Counted from the first letter of the stretch, positions 48,433-57,711 are shown. The stretch is 64,000 bases of DNA from an uncultured Reyranella sp. (GCF_945957355.1 NZ_CAMFKM010000006.1:300949-364948), one strand, 5' to 3'. The notes: a model not told the origin generated them from the sequence alone. Numbers and translations: made by a program.

Positions 48433-49468
48433 CGAGACGCTCTCGACCAATTTGGAACGACGTCACTGCCGTGACGCGGCCGGCACTGCCTCGATCGTCC
48501 ACTTCCCAGCCGGCGACGGTCAGCTCGCCGGTCGCGGGACACATCTCGACCGAGAGGCGCGTGCAGGCGTTGAGGACCGGAGCCGTCACCCAGGCGAAGT
48601 CGTGCGCATCGCGTCCGGTCCAGGCGGCGAGCGCGCTGCGGCGGCGGATGTTGTTCTCGACCGGCTCACCGTCGCCGCAGCCGCGCGGCCGCCACTTGGG
48701 ATGACGTTCGCGCCAGTCGTTGGCGAAGACGGTGTCGTCGCGATGGGTTCGTGCGGCCGTCTCCTCACGCTCGATCACGATCCGCTCGCCGGGCTTCGTG
48801 CCGACCAGCAGGAACAGCACGGGTCGCGCCACCGGCTCGGTTTCGAGCCGATGGCGCGCGTCGTCGAAGCTCGTGCAGGTCTCGAAGACGTGCCGCAGCA
48901 GATGTTCGGGCGGCAGGCGCCCGCTGCCGCGAAGGCCCGCGAGCGCGTTCAGCGCATAATCGAGCCACAGCAGCATCGGACTCCGCCAGCGGCGGCGCAT
49001 CGGCGCCTGGTTGATCGAGGCAGCGAAGCGCGCCGGCGCCACTGCGGTCAGCACGCCGACGAAGCCGGGCCAGGTGACGTTCAGGAATTCGCCGGCCGAG
49101 CCACGCTGGCGCCGCACCTCGGCGAGACGACCCAGCCCGGGAAACGGCCAGTCGAGCGTGCGCCGGAGGCGCGGCCCCTCCTCGCTCTCGTCGCCGAGCG
49201 CGGTGCAGCCGAAGAGATAGGCGCCATGCAACAGCCAGATCCCCGGCTTCTTCAGGGTGCGGGCGACGCTGTCGATCTCCGCGGCATAGGCGGTCCCTGC
49301 CCGCCTCATCCAGGTCCGCACGATGGGGTCGGCGAGCCTGGCCAGCAGTCCGCCCAGCGGCAGCCAGCCGAGGCAGGCGTCGCGAACCGCCAACGCCTCG
49401 GCTTCACACTGTATCAAGTGGCAGCCGGCCGCGCCATCCAGCGCATCAATGAGCACAACTGATTTCAT
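48383..49468 (-). CDS. Acid ceramidase/NAAA-like Ntn hydrolase
   Basis: A 361-residue protein that resembles the acid ceramidase/N-acylethanolamine amidase group of Cys N-terminal-nucleophile hydrolases. Candidate nucleophile is Cys88 in YLFGCTALGDE, exposed by self-cleavage in this family. It is followed by LRRTLDWPF, the FVGVLTAVAPARFAASINQAP block, HVFETCTSFDDARHRLE, and PVLFLLVGTKPGERIVIERE. No signal peptide is evident, unlike the eukaryotic lysosomal enzymes. ATG 49468 lies inside a perfect inverted repeat, and its last 15 or so codons lie in a palindromic repeat. The likely reaction is hydrolysis of an amide-linked fatty acyl or similar group. The family call is by motif recognition only. 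Confidence 0.65.
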   Translation of the reverse strand: MKSVVLIDALDGAAGCHLIQCEAEALAVRDACLGWLPLGGLLARLADPIVRTWMRRAGTAYAAEIDSVARTLKKPGIWLLHGAYLFGCTALGDESEEGPRLRRTLDWPFPGLGRLAEVRRQRGSAGEFLNVTWPGFVGVLTAVAPARFAASINQAPMRRRWRSPMLLWLDYALNALAGLRGSGRLPPEHLLRHVFETCTSFDDARHRLETEPVARPVLFLLVGTKPGERIVIEREETAARTHRDDTVFANDWRERHPKWRPRGCGDGEPVENNIRRRSALAAWTGRDAHDFAWVTAPVLNACTRLSVEMCPATGELTVAGWEVDDRGSAGRVTAVTSFQIGRERLVGTRPCGAHVLLADGA

Positions 49469-49495
49469 ATATGAGTGATTACTCACTCATATATG
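49466..49495. promoter_or_regulatory. Perfect 13-bp inverted repeat (candidate operator)
   Basis: Arms CATATATGAGTGA (49466-49478) and TCACTCATATATG (49483-49495) flank TTAC. The left arm includes the start codon of the ceramidase-like gene on the minus strand. The size, symmetry and TGAGTGA/TCACTCA core resemble TetR-type operators. An RNA hairpin that hides the start is another option. No TetR gene is adjacent. Confidence 0.6.
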
Positions 49496-49511
49496 AGACG
49501 TCAAGCCGAAG

Positions 49512-51002
49512 TCAGCGCCGCTCCCAGTCGATGGCTCCCAGATCGTAGCCAAACTGGCGTTCCACGACGGATGCCGTCGCGTCGGAGGCGTCTCCCTTCC
49601 GGTTCGTCACACGCTGCTGCGCGACGTGCTTTGGAACGTCGAGCCAGATCCCGTGGAACGGCACACCCACCTTGCGCGCCAGCGCCTCGGCCGCGGCGCG
49701 TTCCTCGGGGCGGGCGAAGACGGCATCGAGCACGACGCTGTGGCCCGCCCGCAGCACGCGCTCGGCGCGCGCCATGAACGCGGCATAAACCAGGGCAGAT
49801 GCCTTGGGCGAATAGCTGCCCGCCGGCATGGGCTCTTCCAGGGGCACACCGGCCTGCCGCTTGCGCTCGACATCGGTGCGCACGACGATCCCGCCCGGGC
49901 TGCGGCCGATCTCCGGTGCAAGCTTCAGCGCCAGCGTGGTCTTCCCGCTGCCCGACAGGCCGCCGATCGCCACCAAGCGCGGCGGCGCGGGTTGCAGGAA
50001 TGCCAATGCCGCCTTCTGATAGGCACGCGCCGGCGCATTGTCGGCGCCGCTGACGGCCGTGACGGCGGAATCGACGTAGGCACGGATCGCCGCCCGGCGC
50101 GCGAGGAACATGGGCAGTAGCGCCAGCGCCTCTTCGTGCGATGCACCTTCAAGCTCGTCGACCCGCCACAGCCATTCGTTCAGCAGGCGATTGGCCAGCG
50201 CCCCCAGCCCCTGCCGCGCCAGATCCATCAGCGCGAAGGCGAGATCGTAGAGCACATCGATGTTGGCGATCTTGTCGGAGAACTCGATGGCGTCGAACGG
50301 CACAGGCTGGCCGTTCAGGGCCACGATGTTGCGCAGGTGCAGGTCGCCGTGGCATCGGCGGATCGCTCCGGCGGCGACGCGGCGCGCTACGAGATCGAGG
50401 AAAGGTTCGAGCGAGCGCGGCATCGCCTCGGCCAGCGCCTCGCTGGTCGGCGGATCGAGACGGTCCCCCGCCTCGCGCATCTGGCGGACATCCGCGGCCA
50501 CCGAGTGACGATAATCGTCGGGCGAGCAGAAGCCCGAGGCGATGGCGGGCAAGCCGTCGTGGAACGCGGCGACCCGCGCACCGAGCGCGGCCATGAGTTC
50601 TGGCGTCAGCGCGCCGCGCGCCGCCATCCGGTCGAGCAGCCCCTCCTCGTCGAAGCGCCGCATCACGACCAGCCAGTCGACGGCGTGCTCGGACGCCTCG
50701 CCGACCTCGCCCAGCGCCAGCTTGCCGTTCCGCCGCATCACCGGAGCAATGCCGAGATAGATCTCGGGCGCTGATCGCCGGTTCACGTCGATCTCCGCGG
50801 CGCACATCGCCGCGCGCCGGGCCTCGGTCGAGAAGTCCATGTACGGGAACCTCACGGCCCGCTTCAGCTTGTAGGCGCGTTCGCGGCATAGGAAGACGAC
50901 GGCGCCGTGCGTATCGATCCGCCGCTCCGGCTTCAGCTCTTCCTCCAGGAAGGCAATCGTTTCCGACTGGTCCTCGACGATGAAGGAAGGCCGCGCGCTC
51001 AT
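49512..51002 (-). CDS. APH-like kinase fused to AAA/zeta-like P-loop kinase
   Basis: A 496-residue fusion. Residues about 30-320 are an aminoglycoside-phosphotransferase-like kinase (COG2187 type) with RRCHGDLHLRNIV (catalytic Asp) and FDAIEFSDK (Mg-binding Asp). Residues about 335-496 are a P-loop kinase (COG0645 type) with Walker A GGLSGSGKTTL and VVLDAVFARPEER. The fusion is a known bacterial architecture with no defined substrate. It overlaps the CDF transporter gene by four bases, and the ceramidase-like gene follows 43 bases later on the same strand. There is no reason to call it an antibiotic-resistance gene. Confidence 0.88.
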   Translation of the reverse strand: MSARPSFIVEDQSETIAFLEEELKPERRIDTHGAVVFLCRERAYKLKRAVRFPYMDFSTEARRAAMCAAEIDVNRRSAPEIYLGIAPVMRRNGKLALGEVGEASEHAVDWLVVMRRFDEEGLLDRMAARGALTPELMAALGARVAAFHDGLPAIASGFCSPDDYRHSVAADVRQMREAGDRLDPPTSEALAEAMPRSLEPFLDLVARRVAAGAIRRCHGDLHLRNIVALNGQPVPFDAIEFSDKIANIDVLYDLAFALMDLARQGLGALANRLLNEWLWRVDELEGASHEEALALLPMFLARRAAIRAYVDSAVTAVSGADNAPARAYQKAALAFLQPAPPRLVAIGGLSGSGKTTLALKLAPEIGRSPGGIVVRTDVERKRQAGVPLEEPMPAGSYSPKASALVYAAFMARAERVLRAGHSVVLDAVFARPEERAAAEALARKVGVPFHGIWLDVPKHVAQQRVTNRKGDASDATASVVERQFGYDLGAIDWERR

Positions 51003-51868
51003 GGAGCGGGCGAAGGATCGACGTGAATGATTATATCCGCCCCGGGAAAGGCTCTCGCGATCTCGGCCTGGACTTCGAGGCCGATCGCGTGGCCCAGCAC
51101 GACCGAGAGGTCGCGATCGACCTCAATATGAAGCTGGATGAATTTGGTGAGGCCGCTCGACCGGGTCTTCAGGTCGTGCGCGTCCTTCACGCCGGGATGC
51201 GCCTGCGCGATCGCTTCGATCTTCCGGCTGTCCTGGGCCGGCAGTTCGTGGTCCATCAGTACCTTCAGCGACTCACGGCCCACCGTCCATGCGCCATGCA
51301 TCAGGTAGAAAGCCACCAGGGCCGCGACGCCGCTGTCGATCAGCGGCTGGTCCAGCAGGCCCGACAGGAAGACGCCCGCGCCGGTCACGAGCGTCGCCAC
51401 CAGATCGGTGCTGTAGTGCGCCATGTCGGCACTGATGGCCAGCGAACCGCTGCGCCGCACGACGTGCTTCTGGAACGTGACCAGGCAAAGCGTCAGCCCG
51501 ATCGCCAGCACGCTGACGTACAGGCCGATCTCCTCCTCGCGGACCTGCTTGGGGTTGCCCAGCCGCTCGACGATCGCGACCAGGAGCGCGCATCCCGAGG
51601 CGGCTATGAAGCCGGCTTGGATCAGGCCCGCCAGCCCCTCGGCCTTGCCATGGCCGAAGCGATGGTTGTCGTCGGCTGGCACGAGCGCCTGGCGCACCGC
51701 TAGGAAGGTCACCATCGAGCTGACGAGATCGAGCGACGTATCGACGAGCGAGGACAGCATGCTCACGGAATCGGTGATCCGCCAGGCCGCGAACTTGGCA
51801 AAGATCAGGATGAGCGCCGTCGATATCGAAGCGATGGTCGCCAGCCGCATCAGCCGTTGGGGCTCCAT
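50999..51868 (-). CDS. Cation diffusion facilitator (FieF/YiiP-like)
   Basis: A 289-residue metal/H+ antiporter with six membrane segments and a C-terminal cytoplasmic metal-binding domain. The transport site has Asp43-xxx-Asp47 (SLVDTSLDLV) and His151-xxx-Asp155 (MAHYSTDLV), the DD-HD set of Zn2+/Fe2+ exporters such as FieF. The segment ADDNHRFGHGKAEGLAGL is also FieF-like. The C domain includes HDLKTRSSGLTKFIQLHIEVD. I chose ATG 51868, not the in-frame start 39 bases upstream, because the longer start enters the 3' end of pdxH. The ATGA overlap couples it to the kinase gene. Confidence 0.92.
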   Translation of the reverse strand: MEPQRLMRLATIASISTALILIFAKFAAWRITDSVSMLSSLVDTSLDLVSSMVTFLAVRQALVPADDNHRFGHGKAEGLAGLIQAGFIAASGCALLVAIVERLGNPKQVREEEIGLYVSVLAIGLTLCLVTFQKHVVRRSGSLAISADMAHYSTDLVATLVTGAGVFLSGLLDQPLIDSGVAALVAFYLMHGAWTVGRESLKVLMDHELPAQDSRKIEAIAQAHPGVKDAHDLKTRSSGLTKFIQLHIEVDRDLSVVLGHAIGLEVQAEIARAFPGADIIIHVDPSPAP

Positions 51869-51879
51869 TGCCGTCGTCC

Positions 51880-52473
51880 TCAGGGGTAAAGCGTTCGCGT
51901 GGTCCACGGTTCGGCGGGTGAGCCACGCCGATATTCCAGCCGGTCGTGCAGGCGGAAGGCGCCGTCCTGCCAGAACTCGATCAGGGTCGGCTGCAGGCGG
52001 AAGCCCGACCAGTGCGGCGGCCGCGGCACCGAGCCGACCAGATACCGGGTGCCGTATTCCGCCACCCGCTTCTCGAGGGCAAACCGGCTTTCCAGCGGCC
52101 GCGACTGTTCCGACGCCCAGGCGCCGATCTGGCTTCCCCGGGCCCGGGTCGCGAAATAGGCATCGGCCTCGTCGGCCGTCGTCGGGGTGACCGGCCCCTC
52201 CAGGCGAACCTGGCGGCGCAGCGACTTCCAGTGGAAAAGGAGGGCCGCCCTGGGATGAGCCAGGAGGTGGTTGCCCTTCCGGCTTTCATAATTCGTGTAA
52301 AATACGAAGCCGTCGGCGTCATAGTCCTTCAACAGAACCATGCGCACGGCGGGCGTGCCGTCCGGACCGACCGTGGCCAAGGCCATGGCGGAGGGGTCGT
52401 TGGGCTCGGAAGTGCCGGCCTCGCCGTACCAAGTGGCGAAAAGCTCCAGCGGATCGGTGGTTTGCCTGATCAT
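51880..52473 (-). CDS. pdxH: Pyridoxamine 5'-phosphate oxidase
   Basis: A 197-residue FMN enzyme that oxidises pyridoxine or pyridoxamine 5'-phosphate to pyridoxal 5'-phosphate, the last step of vitamin B6 synthesis and salvage. The FMN-binding [21 protein letters not shown], the [18 protein letters not shown] block and the C-terminal [11 protein letters not shown] are all present. Start ATG 52473 is the normal N terminus ([12 protein letters not shown]); the frame stays open upstream without similarity. It is divergent from fabI and is followed by the CDF gene 11 bases on. Confidence 0.96.
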   Translation of the reverse strand: MIRQTTDPLELFATWYGEAGTSEPNDPSAMALATVGPDGTPAVRMVLLKDYDADGFVFYTNYESRKGNHLLAHPRAALLFHWKSLRRQVRLEGPVTPTTADEADAYFATRARGSQIGAWASEQSRPLESRFALEKRVAEYGTRYLVGSVPRPPHWSGFRLQPTLIEFWQDGAFRLHDRLEYRRGSPAEPWTTRTLYP

Positions 52474-52532
52474 GACCACAATATGAGGGGGTCGCCCGCG
52501 TTCCACCACCGGCATCTTGTCCCAATAGCCGT

Positions 52533-52551
52533 CCCCCGCTAGAACCGGGGG
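52533..52551 (+). promoter_or_regulatory. Hairpin covering the fabI ribosome site
   Basis: CCCCCG (52533-52538) can pair with CGGGGG (52546-52551) around CTAGAAC. The right arm is the only purine-rich sequence before ATG 52553 and ends one base before it. It could mask translation start. Only six pairs form, so this is a weak prediction. Confidence 0.35.
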
Positions 52552-52552
52552 C

Positions 52553-53389
52553 ATGACCTCTGCTGCACAATTGATGGCCGGCAAAAAAGGCCTCGTCATG
52601 GGCGTCGCCAACGAACGCTCGATCGCCTGGGGCATCGCCAAGGCGTGCCACGACCAGGGAGCGGAGGTGGCCTTCACCTTCCAGGGCGAGGCGCTGGAGA
52701 AGCGCGTGCGTCCGCTGGCCAACTCGATCGGCGCCAAGATCATCGAACCGTGCGACGTGACCAACGCCGCCAGCATCGATGCCGTCTTCGCCAAGCTGGA
52801 GAAGGAATGGGGCAAGCTGGACTTCCTGGTCCACGCCATCGCCTTCTCCAACAAGGACGAGCTGCGCGGCCGCTACCTCGACACCACGTCCGACAACTTC
52901 GCCCTCACGATGAACGTGAGCTGCTACTCTCTCATCGCCGTGGCGCAGCGCGCCGTGCCGCTGATGAAGGACGGTGGCAGCCTGCTCACCCTCACCTACT
53001 ACGGTGCAGAGCGTGTGATCCCGAACTACAACGTCATGGGCGTCGCCAAGGCCGCGCTCGAGGCAAGCGTGCGCTACCTGGCGTCCGATCTCGGCCAGCA
53101 GAAGATCCGGGTCAATGCGATCTCGGCCGGCCCGGTCAAGACGCTGGCCTTCGCCGGGATCAACGACAGCCGCTACATCCTGAAGTGGAACGAGCTGAAC
53201 TCGCCCCTGAAGCGCAATGTCACGACGGAAGAGGTCGGCAATGCCGGCCTCTATCTCCTGTCCGATCTCGGCACCGGCGTGACCGGTGAAGTGATGCACG
53301 TCGATGCCGGCTACCATGTCGTCGGCATGATCAACACCTCGTCCGCGAAGCAGATCGCCGAATTGCTCGGCAACTTCGAAGGCGAGTAG
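52553..53389 (+). CDS. fabI: Enoyl-[acyl-carrier-protein] reductase (NADH)
   Basis: A 278-residue FabI-type short-chain reductase that performs the last reduction in each round of fatty acid elongation. It has the [17 protein letters not shown] cofactor motif and [12 protein letters not shown]. The catalytic Tyr159-x6-Lys166 is within the [13 protein letters not shown] segment. The late substrate loop has [11 protein letters not shown]. It is the target class of triclosan. It ends 18 bases before aroC on the same strand and is divergent from pdxH. Confidence 0.96.
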   Translation: MTSAAQLMAGKKGLVMGVANERSIAWGIAKACHDQGAEVAFTFQGEALEKRVRPLANSIGAKIIEPCDVTNAASIDAVFAKLEKEWGKLDFLVHAIAFSNKDELRGRYLDTTSDNFALTMNVSCYSLIAVAQRAVPLMKDGGSLLTLTYYGAERVIPNYNVMGVAKAALEASVRYLASDLGQQKIRVNAISAGPVKTLAFAGINDSRYILKWNELNSPLKRNVTTEEVGNAGLYLLSDLGTGVTGEVMHVDAGYHVVGMINTSSAKQIAELLGNFEGE

Positions 53390-53407
53390 CGCAGGAGGCC
53401 GGCGACC

Positions 53408-54478
53408 ATGGCCGGCAGCAGTTTCGGTACCCTCTTCCGGTTCACCAGCTGGGGCGAAAGCCACGGGCCTGCCATTGGCTGCGTAGTCGATGGCACGCCG
53501 GCGCGCATCCCCCTGAGCGAAGCCGACATCCAGGTGTGGATGGACAAGCGCCGTCCCGGCCAGTCGCGCTTCGTCACCCAGCGCCAGGAGCCGGACTCGG
53601 TCAGGATCCTGTCCGGCGTCTTCGAGGGCGTCACGACCGGCACGCCGATCGGGCTGCACATCGACAATGTCGACCAGCGCAGCCGCGACTACGGCGAGAT
53701 CAAGGACCAGTTCCGACCGTCCCACGCCGACTACACCTATCAAATGAAGTATGGCGTGCGCGATTATCGCGGCGGCGGCCGCCAGTCGGCGCGCGAGACC
53801 GCGGTGCGTGTCGCCGCCGGCGCCATCGCGCGCAAGATCCTGGGTGATGGCGTCACCATCCGCGGCGCCGTGGTCCAGATCGGCACGCAGAAGATCGACC
53901 GCACCAACTGGGACTGGGACGCGACCGGCGACAATCCGTTCTGGTGCCCGGACCGCCAGGCAGCGCAGAACTGGGAAGGCTACCTCGACGACGTGCGCAA
54001 GCGCGGCAGCTCGTGCGGCGCGGTCATCGAGGTCGTTGCCTCGGGCGTCCCCGTCGGCCTGGGCGACCCGGTCTACGACAAGCTCGATGCCGACCTCGCC
54101 AAGGCGCTGATGAGCATCAATGCCGTCAAGGGCGTCGAGATCGGCGACGGTTTCGCCACGGCTGCGATGAGCGGCGAGGAGAATGCCGACGAAATGCGCA
54201 TGCGGGACGGCCAGCCGGCCTTCCTCAGCAACCATGCCGGCGGCATCCTGGGCGGCATCTCGACCGGCCAGGACATCGTCTGCCGCCTCGCGGTCAAGCC
54301 GACCAGCTCGATCCTGACGCCGGTCCGCAGCGTCGACCGCAACGGATGCGACATCGAACTGCGTACCAAGGGCCGCCACGATCCCTGCGTCGGTATCCGC
54401 GGCACCCCTGTGGCGGAAGCGATGATGGCCTGCGTTCTCGCGGACCACTTGCTGCGCCATCGCGCCCAAGCCGGCTAG
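53408..54478 (+). CDS. aroC: Chorismate synthase
   Basis: A 356-residue FMN-dependent lyase that turns EPSP into chorismate, the end product of the shikimate pathway. Recognised by [15 protein letters not shown] at the N terminus, [29 protein letters not shown] (read in parts) around residue 100, and the C-terminal [13 protein letters not shown] segment. AGGAGG lies 12 bases upstream of the ATG. Full length and intact. It shares orientation with fabI, the small membrane protein and sppA. Confidence 0.97.
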   Translation: MAGSSFGTLFRFTSWGESHGPAIGCVVDGTPARIPLSEADIQVWMDKRRPGQSRFVTQRQEPDSVRILSGVFEGVTTGTPIGLHIDNVDQRSRDYGEIKDQFRPSHADYTYQMKYGVRDYRGGGRQSARETAVRVAAGAIARKILGDGVTIRGAVVQIGTQKIDRTNWDWDATGDNPFWCPDRQAAQNWEGYLDDVRKRGSSCGAVIEVVASGVPVGLGDPVYDKLDADLAKALMSINAVKGVEIGDGFATAAMSGEENADEMRMRDGQPAFLSNHAGGILGGISTGQDIVCRLAVKPTSSILTPVRSVDRNGCDIELRTKGRHDPCVGIRGTPVAEAMMACVLADHLLRHRAQAG

Positions 54479-54487
54479 CGCTCCACG

Positions 54488-55027
54488 ATGGCCGTCCGGC
54501 AAGCCCTGGAGGTGCGCTTCGGCACCCTTCACAATCTGGGGATGGCGGCCGTCTCGCTCCTGATGATCGGCTCGGCGATCGCACACTTTGCATCCGGCGA
54601 CGCGGCCAACGCGCCCACCCTTTCGCTCCAGGATCCACGCTTCGTGATGTTCGCGCTTCTGGCGCTGATCATGGTCTACTACATCTACTTGGGCGTCAGT
54701 CGCTTTCTGGACCGCACGCCGCAGGTGGTGATCGACCATGACGGCATCGCGCTTGGGTTCGGCCGCAATGCCCGCATCGCCTGGGGCGACATCGAGTGGG
54801 TGCGGCTTCGCCGCCTGGCGATGCGCACCCAGCTCCAGATCGGGATCGAACCACAGGCGTTCCTCGCGGCGGACCTGCGCCTTTCCCAGTTCAATGTCGA
54901 TGACAGCCTGCGGCCGATCCGCGGCGTTCCGGCGGCCGTCATCGTCCGCGACAACGGCCTCGACTCAAACGCCCTGACGATGCTTGACGCCGTAAAGGCG
55001 TTCCGGCCGAATCTCGTTCGTTCCTGA
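54488..55027 (+). CDS. Small membrane protein of unknown function
   Basis: A 179-residue protein I cannot assign to a known family with certainty. Two hydrophobic helices (about 15-35 and 55-75) are followed by a cytoplasmic domain of about 100 residues. This part (VVIDHDGIALGFGRNARIAWGDIEWVRL) has the alternating pattern of bacterial PH-like or STM3941-type proteins. It starts nine bases after aroC and ends 32 bases before sppA, so it may be co-transcribed with both. No catalytic motif is visible. Confidence 0.7.
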   Translation: MAVRQALEVRFGTLHNLGMAAVSLLMIGSAIAHFASGDAANAPTLSLQDPRFVMFALLALIMVYYIYLGVSRFLDRTPQVVIDHDGIALGFGRNARIAWGDIEWVRLRRLAMRTQLQIGIEPQAFLAADLRLSQFNVDDSLRPIRGVPAAVIVRDNGLDSNALTMLDAVKAFRPNLVRS

Positions 55028-55059
55028 TCAGCACCCAGTCACCATAGGGAAACTCCCGC

Positions 55060-56817
55060 ATGCGGCGTTTCATCGTCGGCTTTCTTGCGACCATCGGCAC
55101 ACTGGTCCTGCTGGCTGTGGTCGCCGGCGTAGCCTTCTTCGCCTCGGGTCCCTTCTCGGCCAAACCGCTGCCGCAGCAGATGGTCCTGTCGCTGGACCTC
55201 CGTGCGCTGCCGCCGGAGGCGACGTCAACCGGCCTGCTGAGCGGCGGCCTGTTCGGCGGCTCGCGCGACATCGTCGAGGTGGTGCAACTCCTCTGGCAGG
55301 CGGCCGACGATCCGCGCGTCGTCGGTCTCTATGTCGAGATCGGCGACGAAGCGGGGGGCCTCGCCCGCGTACAGGAGCTGCGCCAGGCGATCGCCCACTT
55401 CCGCGGCAAGGGCAAGTTCGCGGTCGGCTTCGCGGAATCGCTCGGCAGCGGGGGCAACCATGTCGCCGACTATTATCTCGCCGCCGCGTTGGAACAGATC
55501 TGGCTGCAGCCGAGCGGCGGCTTCGGCATCACCGGCATCGCCGTCGAGACGCCGTTCATCAAGGGCGGCCTCGACAAGCTCGGGGTCAAGGTCGAGGGCG
55601 GCAAGCGCTACGAGTACAAGAGCGCGCCCGACTCGTTCATGGAGACGAACTACACCCGTCCTGCCCGCGAGAACCTGCAGCAGTTGATCGACAGCCTGTT
55701 CGGTCAGTTCATCGCCGACGTGGCCCGCGACCGCAAGATGGAGGCCGGCCAACTGCGCCGCCTGATCGACACCGCGCCGCACGAATCCGAGCAGGCGCGT
55801 CAGGACGGTCTCGTCGACAAGATCGGCTATCGTGCCGACGCACTCGAAGACGTCTACCAGCGCGCCAGCGGCAAGCGCGATCTCGTGACCCTGGCGGAAT
55901 ATGCCGGCGACGAGACACGCCCGAAGCAAAGCGGCGACGTCATTGCCCTCGTGCGCGTGAACGGCGCCATCATGTCGGGCGGTGGAGAAGGCAGTCCCCT
56001 CGAGGACGACGCGATGGCCAAAGCCGAAGACGTCGTCGAGGCGCTCGAGAATGCCGCCCAGGCCAAGGATGTGCGCGCCATCGTCCTGCGCATCGACTCG
56101 CCCGGAGGCACCTATCCCGCCGCCGACGCCATTGCCGACGCGGTCGGCCGGGCACGGGCCGCCGGCAAGCCCGTGATCGTCTCGATGGGCGACGTGGCGG
56201 CCTCCGGCGGCTACCTGGCCGCCGTCCGCGGTGACGTGATCGTCGCCCAGCCGACGACGATCACCGCCTCTATCGGTGTCTTCAGCATCTGGCCCATGGC
56301 ACAGGAACTGCTGACCTCGCTCGGCGTCAACGTCGAGCGCGTCTCAGTCGGCCGAAACGCCGGCATGCACTCGACCTTCCAGCCGCCGACGCCCGCCCAA
56401 CGCGCCGCCATTAACCGGGAACTCGACGTCATCTACGCGGCCTTCACGACCCAGGTCGCCGAGTCACGCAATCTCGACGCCAACCGCATCGACGCTGCCG
56501 CGCGCGGCCGGGTCTTCAGCGGCACCGACGCCAGGCAGGCCGGGCTGGTGGACGAACTGGGCGGCCTGCAGCTCGCGCTCAACATCGCCAAGGCCAAGGC
56601 CGGCATCGGCGAAGGCCGAAAGGTCGAGATCCGCCGCTATCCTGACGAGGGCGACCGCTGGCAGAGGATGATCGACCGGCTGTTCAAGCTGGCCACCGTG
56701 ACGACGTCGTCCAACATGAGCATGCCGCGCGAGGTCCGCGAAGCGCTCGCGAAGTTCGGCATCGCGGCTCGCCCCGGCAACGTCCGCCTGCCGCCCCTGC
56801 CGCCGCTCTGGCGTTAG
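55060..56817 (+). CDS. sppA: Signal peptide peptidase SppA, long (67K) type
   Basis: A 585-residue inner-membrane serine protease that degrades cleaved signal peptides on the periplasmic side. One N-terminal membrane anchor (about 5-28) precedes two S49 domains. The catalytic dyad is split between them: Lys187 in GKRYEYKSAPDSF of the N domain and Ser382 in GDVAASGGYLAA of the C domain, as in Escherichia coli SppA. The length is close to the enterobacterial enzyme. AGGGA lies about nine bases upstream of ATG 55060. Confidence 0.95.
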   Translation: MRRFIVGFLATIGTLVLLAVVAGVAFFASGPFSAKPLPQQMVLSLDLRALPPEATSTGLLSGGLFGGSRDIVEVVQLLWQAADDPRVVGLYVEIGDEAGGLARVQELRQAIAHFRGKGKFAVGFAESLGSGGNHVADYYLAAALEQIWLQPSGGFGITGIAVETPFIKGGLDKLGVKVEGGKRYEYKSAPDSFMETNYTRPARENLQQLIDSLFGQFIADVARDRKMEAGQLRRLIDTAPHESEQARQDGLVDKIGYRADALEDVYQRASGKRDLVTLAEYAGDETRPKQSGDVIALVRVNGAIMSGGGEGSPLEDDAMAKAEDVVEALENAAQAKDVRAIVLRIDSPGGTYPAADAIADAVGRARAAGKPVIVSMGDVAASGGYLAAVRGDVIVAQPTTITASIGVFSIWPMAQELLTSLGVNVERVSVGRNAGMHSTFQPPTPAQRAAINRELDVIYAAFTTQVAESRNLDANRIDAAARGRVFSGTDARQAGLVDELGGLQLALNIAKAKAGIGEGRKVEIRRYPDEGDRWQRMIDRLFKLATVTTSSNMSMPREVREALAKFGIAARPGNVRLPPLPPLWR

Positions 56818-56845
56818 CTGGAGGAGCTTCCAAGCTACAGTGATT

Positions 56846-56907
56846 CCGTCGTCTCTACCGAAGCCCCCCTCGAGAAGCCTCGCGGCAGGCTCCAGTCGAG
56901 ACGACGG
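56846..56907. terminator. Palindromic terminator or repeat after sppA
   Basis: The ends CCGTCGTCTC (56846-56855) and GAGACGACGG (56898-56907) pair perfectly. An inner hairpin AGCCT-CGCGGC-AGGCT spans 56876-56891. It lies between sppA and the convergent pseudogene. It may stop transcription from both sides, or be a dispersed palindromic element. There is no clear T-run. Confidence 0.5.
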
Positions 56908-56937
56908 GGTTCGTTTGGGGCATCAACTCATCTAGCC

Positions 56938-57711
56938 CTATCGTCGCTCCTCCAGGAGCGCGACGATCGCCTGCCACATCTTCCAGGCATTGGCGACGTT
57001 CACCGCGGTGAACTCGACATGGCCGATGTCGTCGATCAGGAACAGGGATACGCGCGCCTTCGACGCCGCGGCGGCGAGATCCTGGCTCTCGCTGTAGGGA
57101 ACCATCGGATCGGTACGGCCGTGTACCAGGATGAGATGGCCCCGCAACTTCGACAGATCGTGGAAGGCGAGGTTCAGGCCATCGATCTCGCGACGCACCG
57201 TCCCGGGTAGTCCTTCGATGAAACGATTTACTGCATCGGGGTTGCTATTGTCGACCAGGGCCAGCACCGCGCGGCCCTGCGGTCCCAGCATCGCAGCATC
57301 GCGGCCTCGCGGGAGACATCGGCATTGCGGTCCCGCAAGCGCAGCGCTGCAATCTCTTCCAGAAGGCGCGCGTCACGCGGATCGTCGAGGCGGCTGGCAT
57401 TGGCGCGCAGGATGGCCCAGCGGCCATAGGCGTTCGGCTCGACCCGGCCCAGCACGGCGGCGCCGGGGACGAGGACCATCGCCGCGCGGGGCTGGCTGGC
57501 CGGAAGGTAGAGGTCGCCCCTCCCCGCCTTCCCATCGCGTGGTATATTTTCGGGGCGGCGCGGTCACCTCCTCCAGCCAGGTCGGCGCACCGCCCGCCGC
57601 GATGTCCCACATCACCAGCGTGGCTTCCGCCCAGACCATCGGGCGTCCGAAGAAGAGCGGCAGGAGAAGGGCGGCCAGGAGCGCGAGCGCGGTGCGCCGG
57701 GCGATCTTCAT
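56938..57711 (-). pseudogene. Decayed alpha/beta hydrolase gene
   Basis: Three pieces of one hydrolase are visible. The 5' piece from ATG 57711 has a signal-like start MKIARRTALALLAALLLP and reads to about 57520. The middle piece, in another frame, reads DLYLPASQPRAAMVLVPGAAVLGR...EPNAYGRW. The 3' piece, back in the first frame, carries LILVHGRTDPMVPYSES and DDIGHVEF (late Asp and His). An extra G in a GGGG run near 57516-57520 causes the first shift. A tandem 8-bp duplication (AGCATCGC twice, 57287-57302) causes the second and restores frame. The stretch that should hold the nucleophile elbow appears deleted between VLGR and EPNAYGRW. It starts within the stop of the LigT-like gene. Confidence 0.8.

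Noticed and set aside
49512..51002. Aminoglycoside resistance gene
   Set aside because: The APH-like fold is fused to a P-loop kinase as in a common housekeeping-type architecture; nothing ties it to an antibiotic.
52319..54739. 806-codon minus-strand open frame opposite fabI and aroC
   Set aside because: It lies opposite two confirmed enzymes and has a repetitive composition with no recognisable domain.
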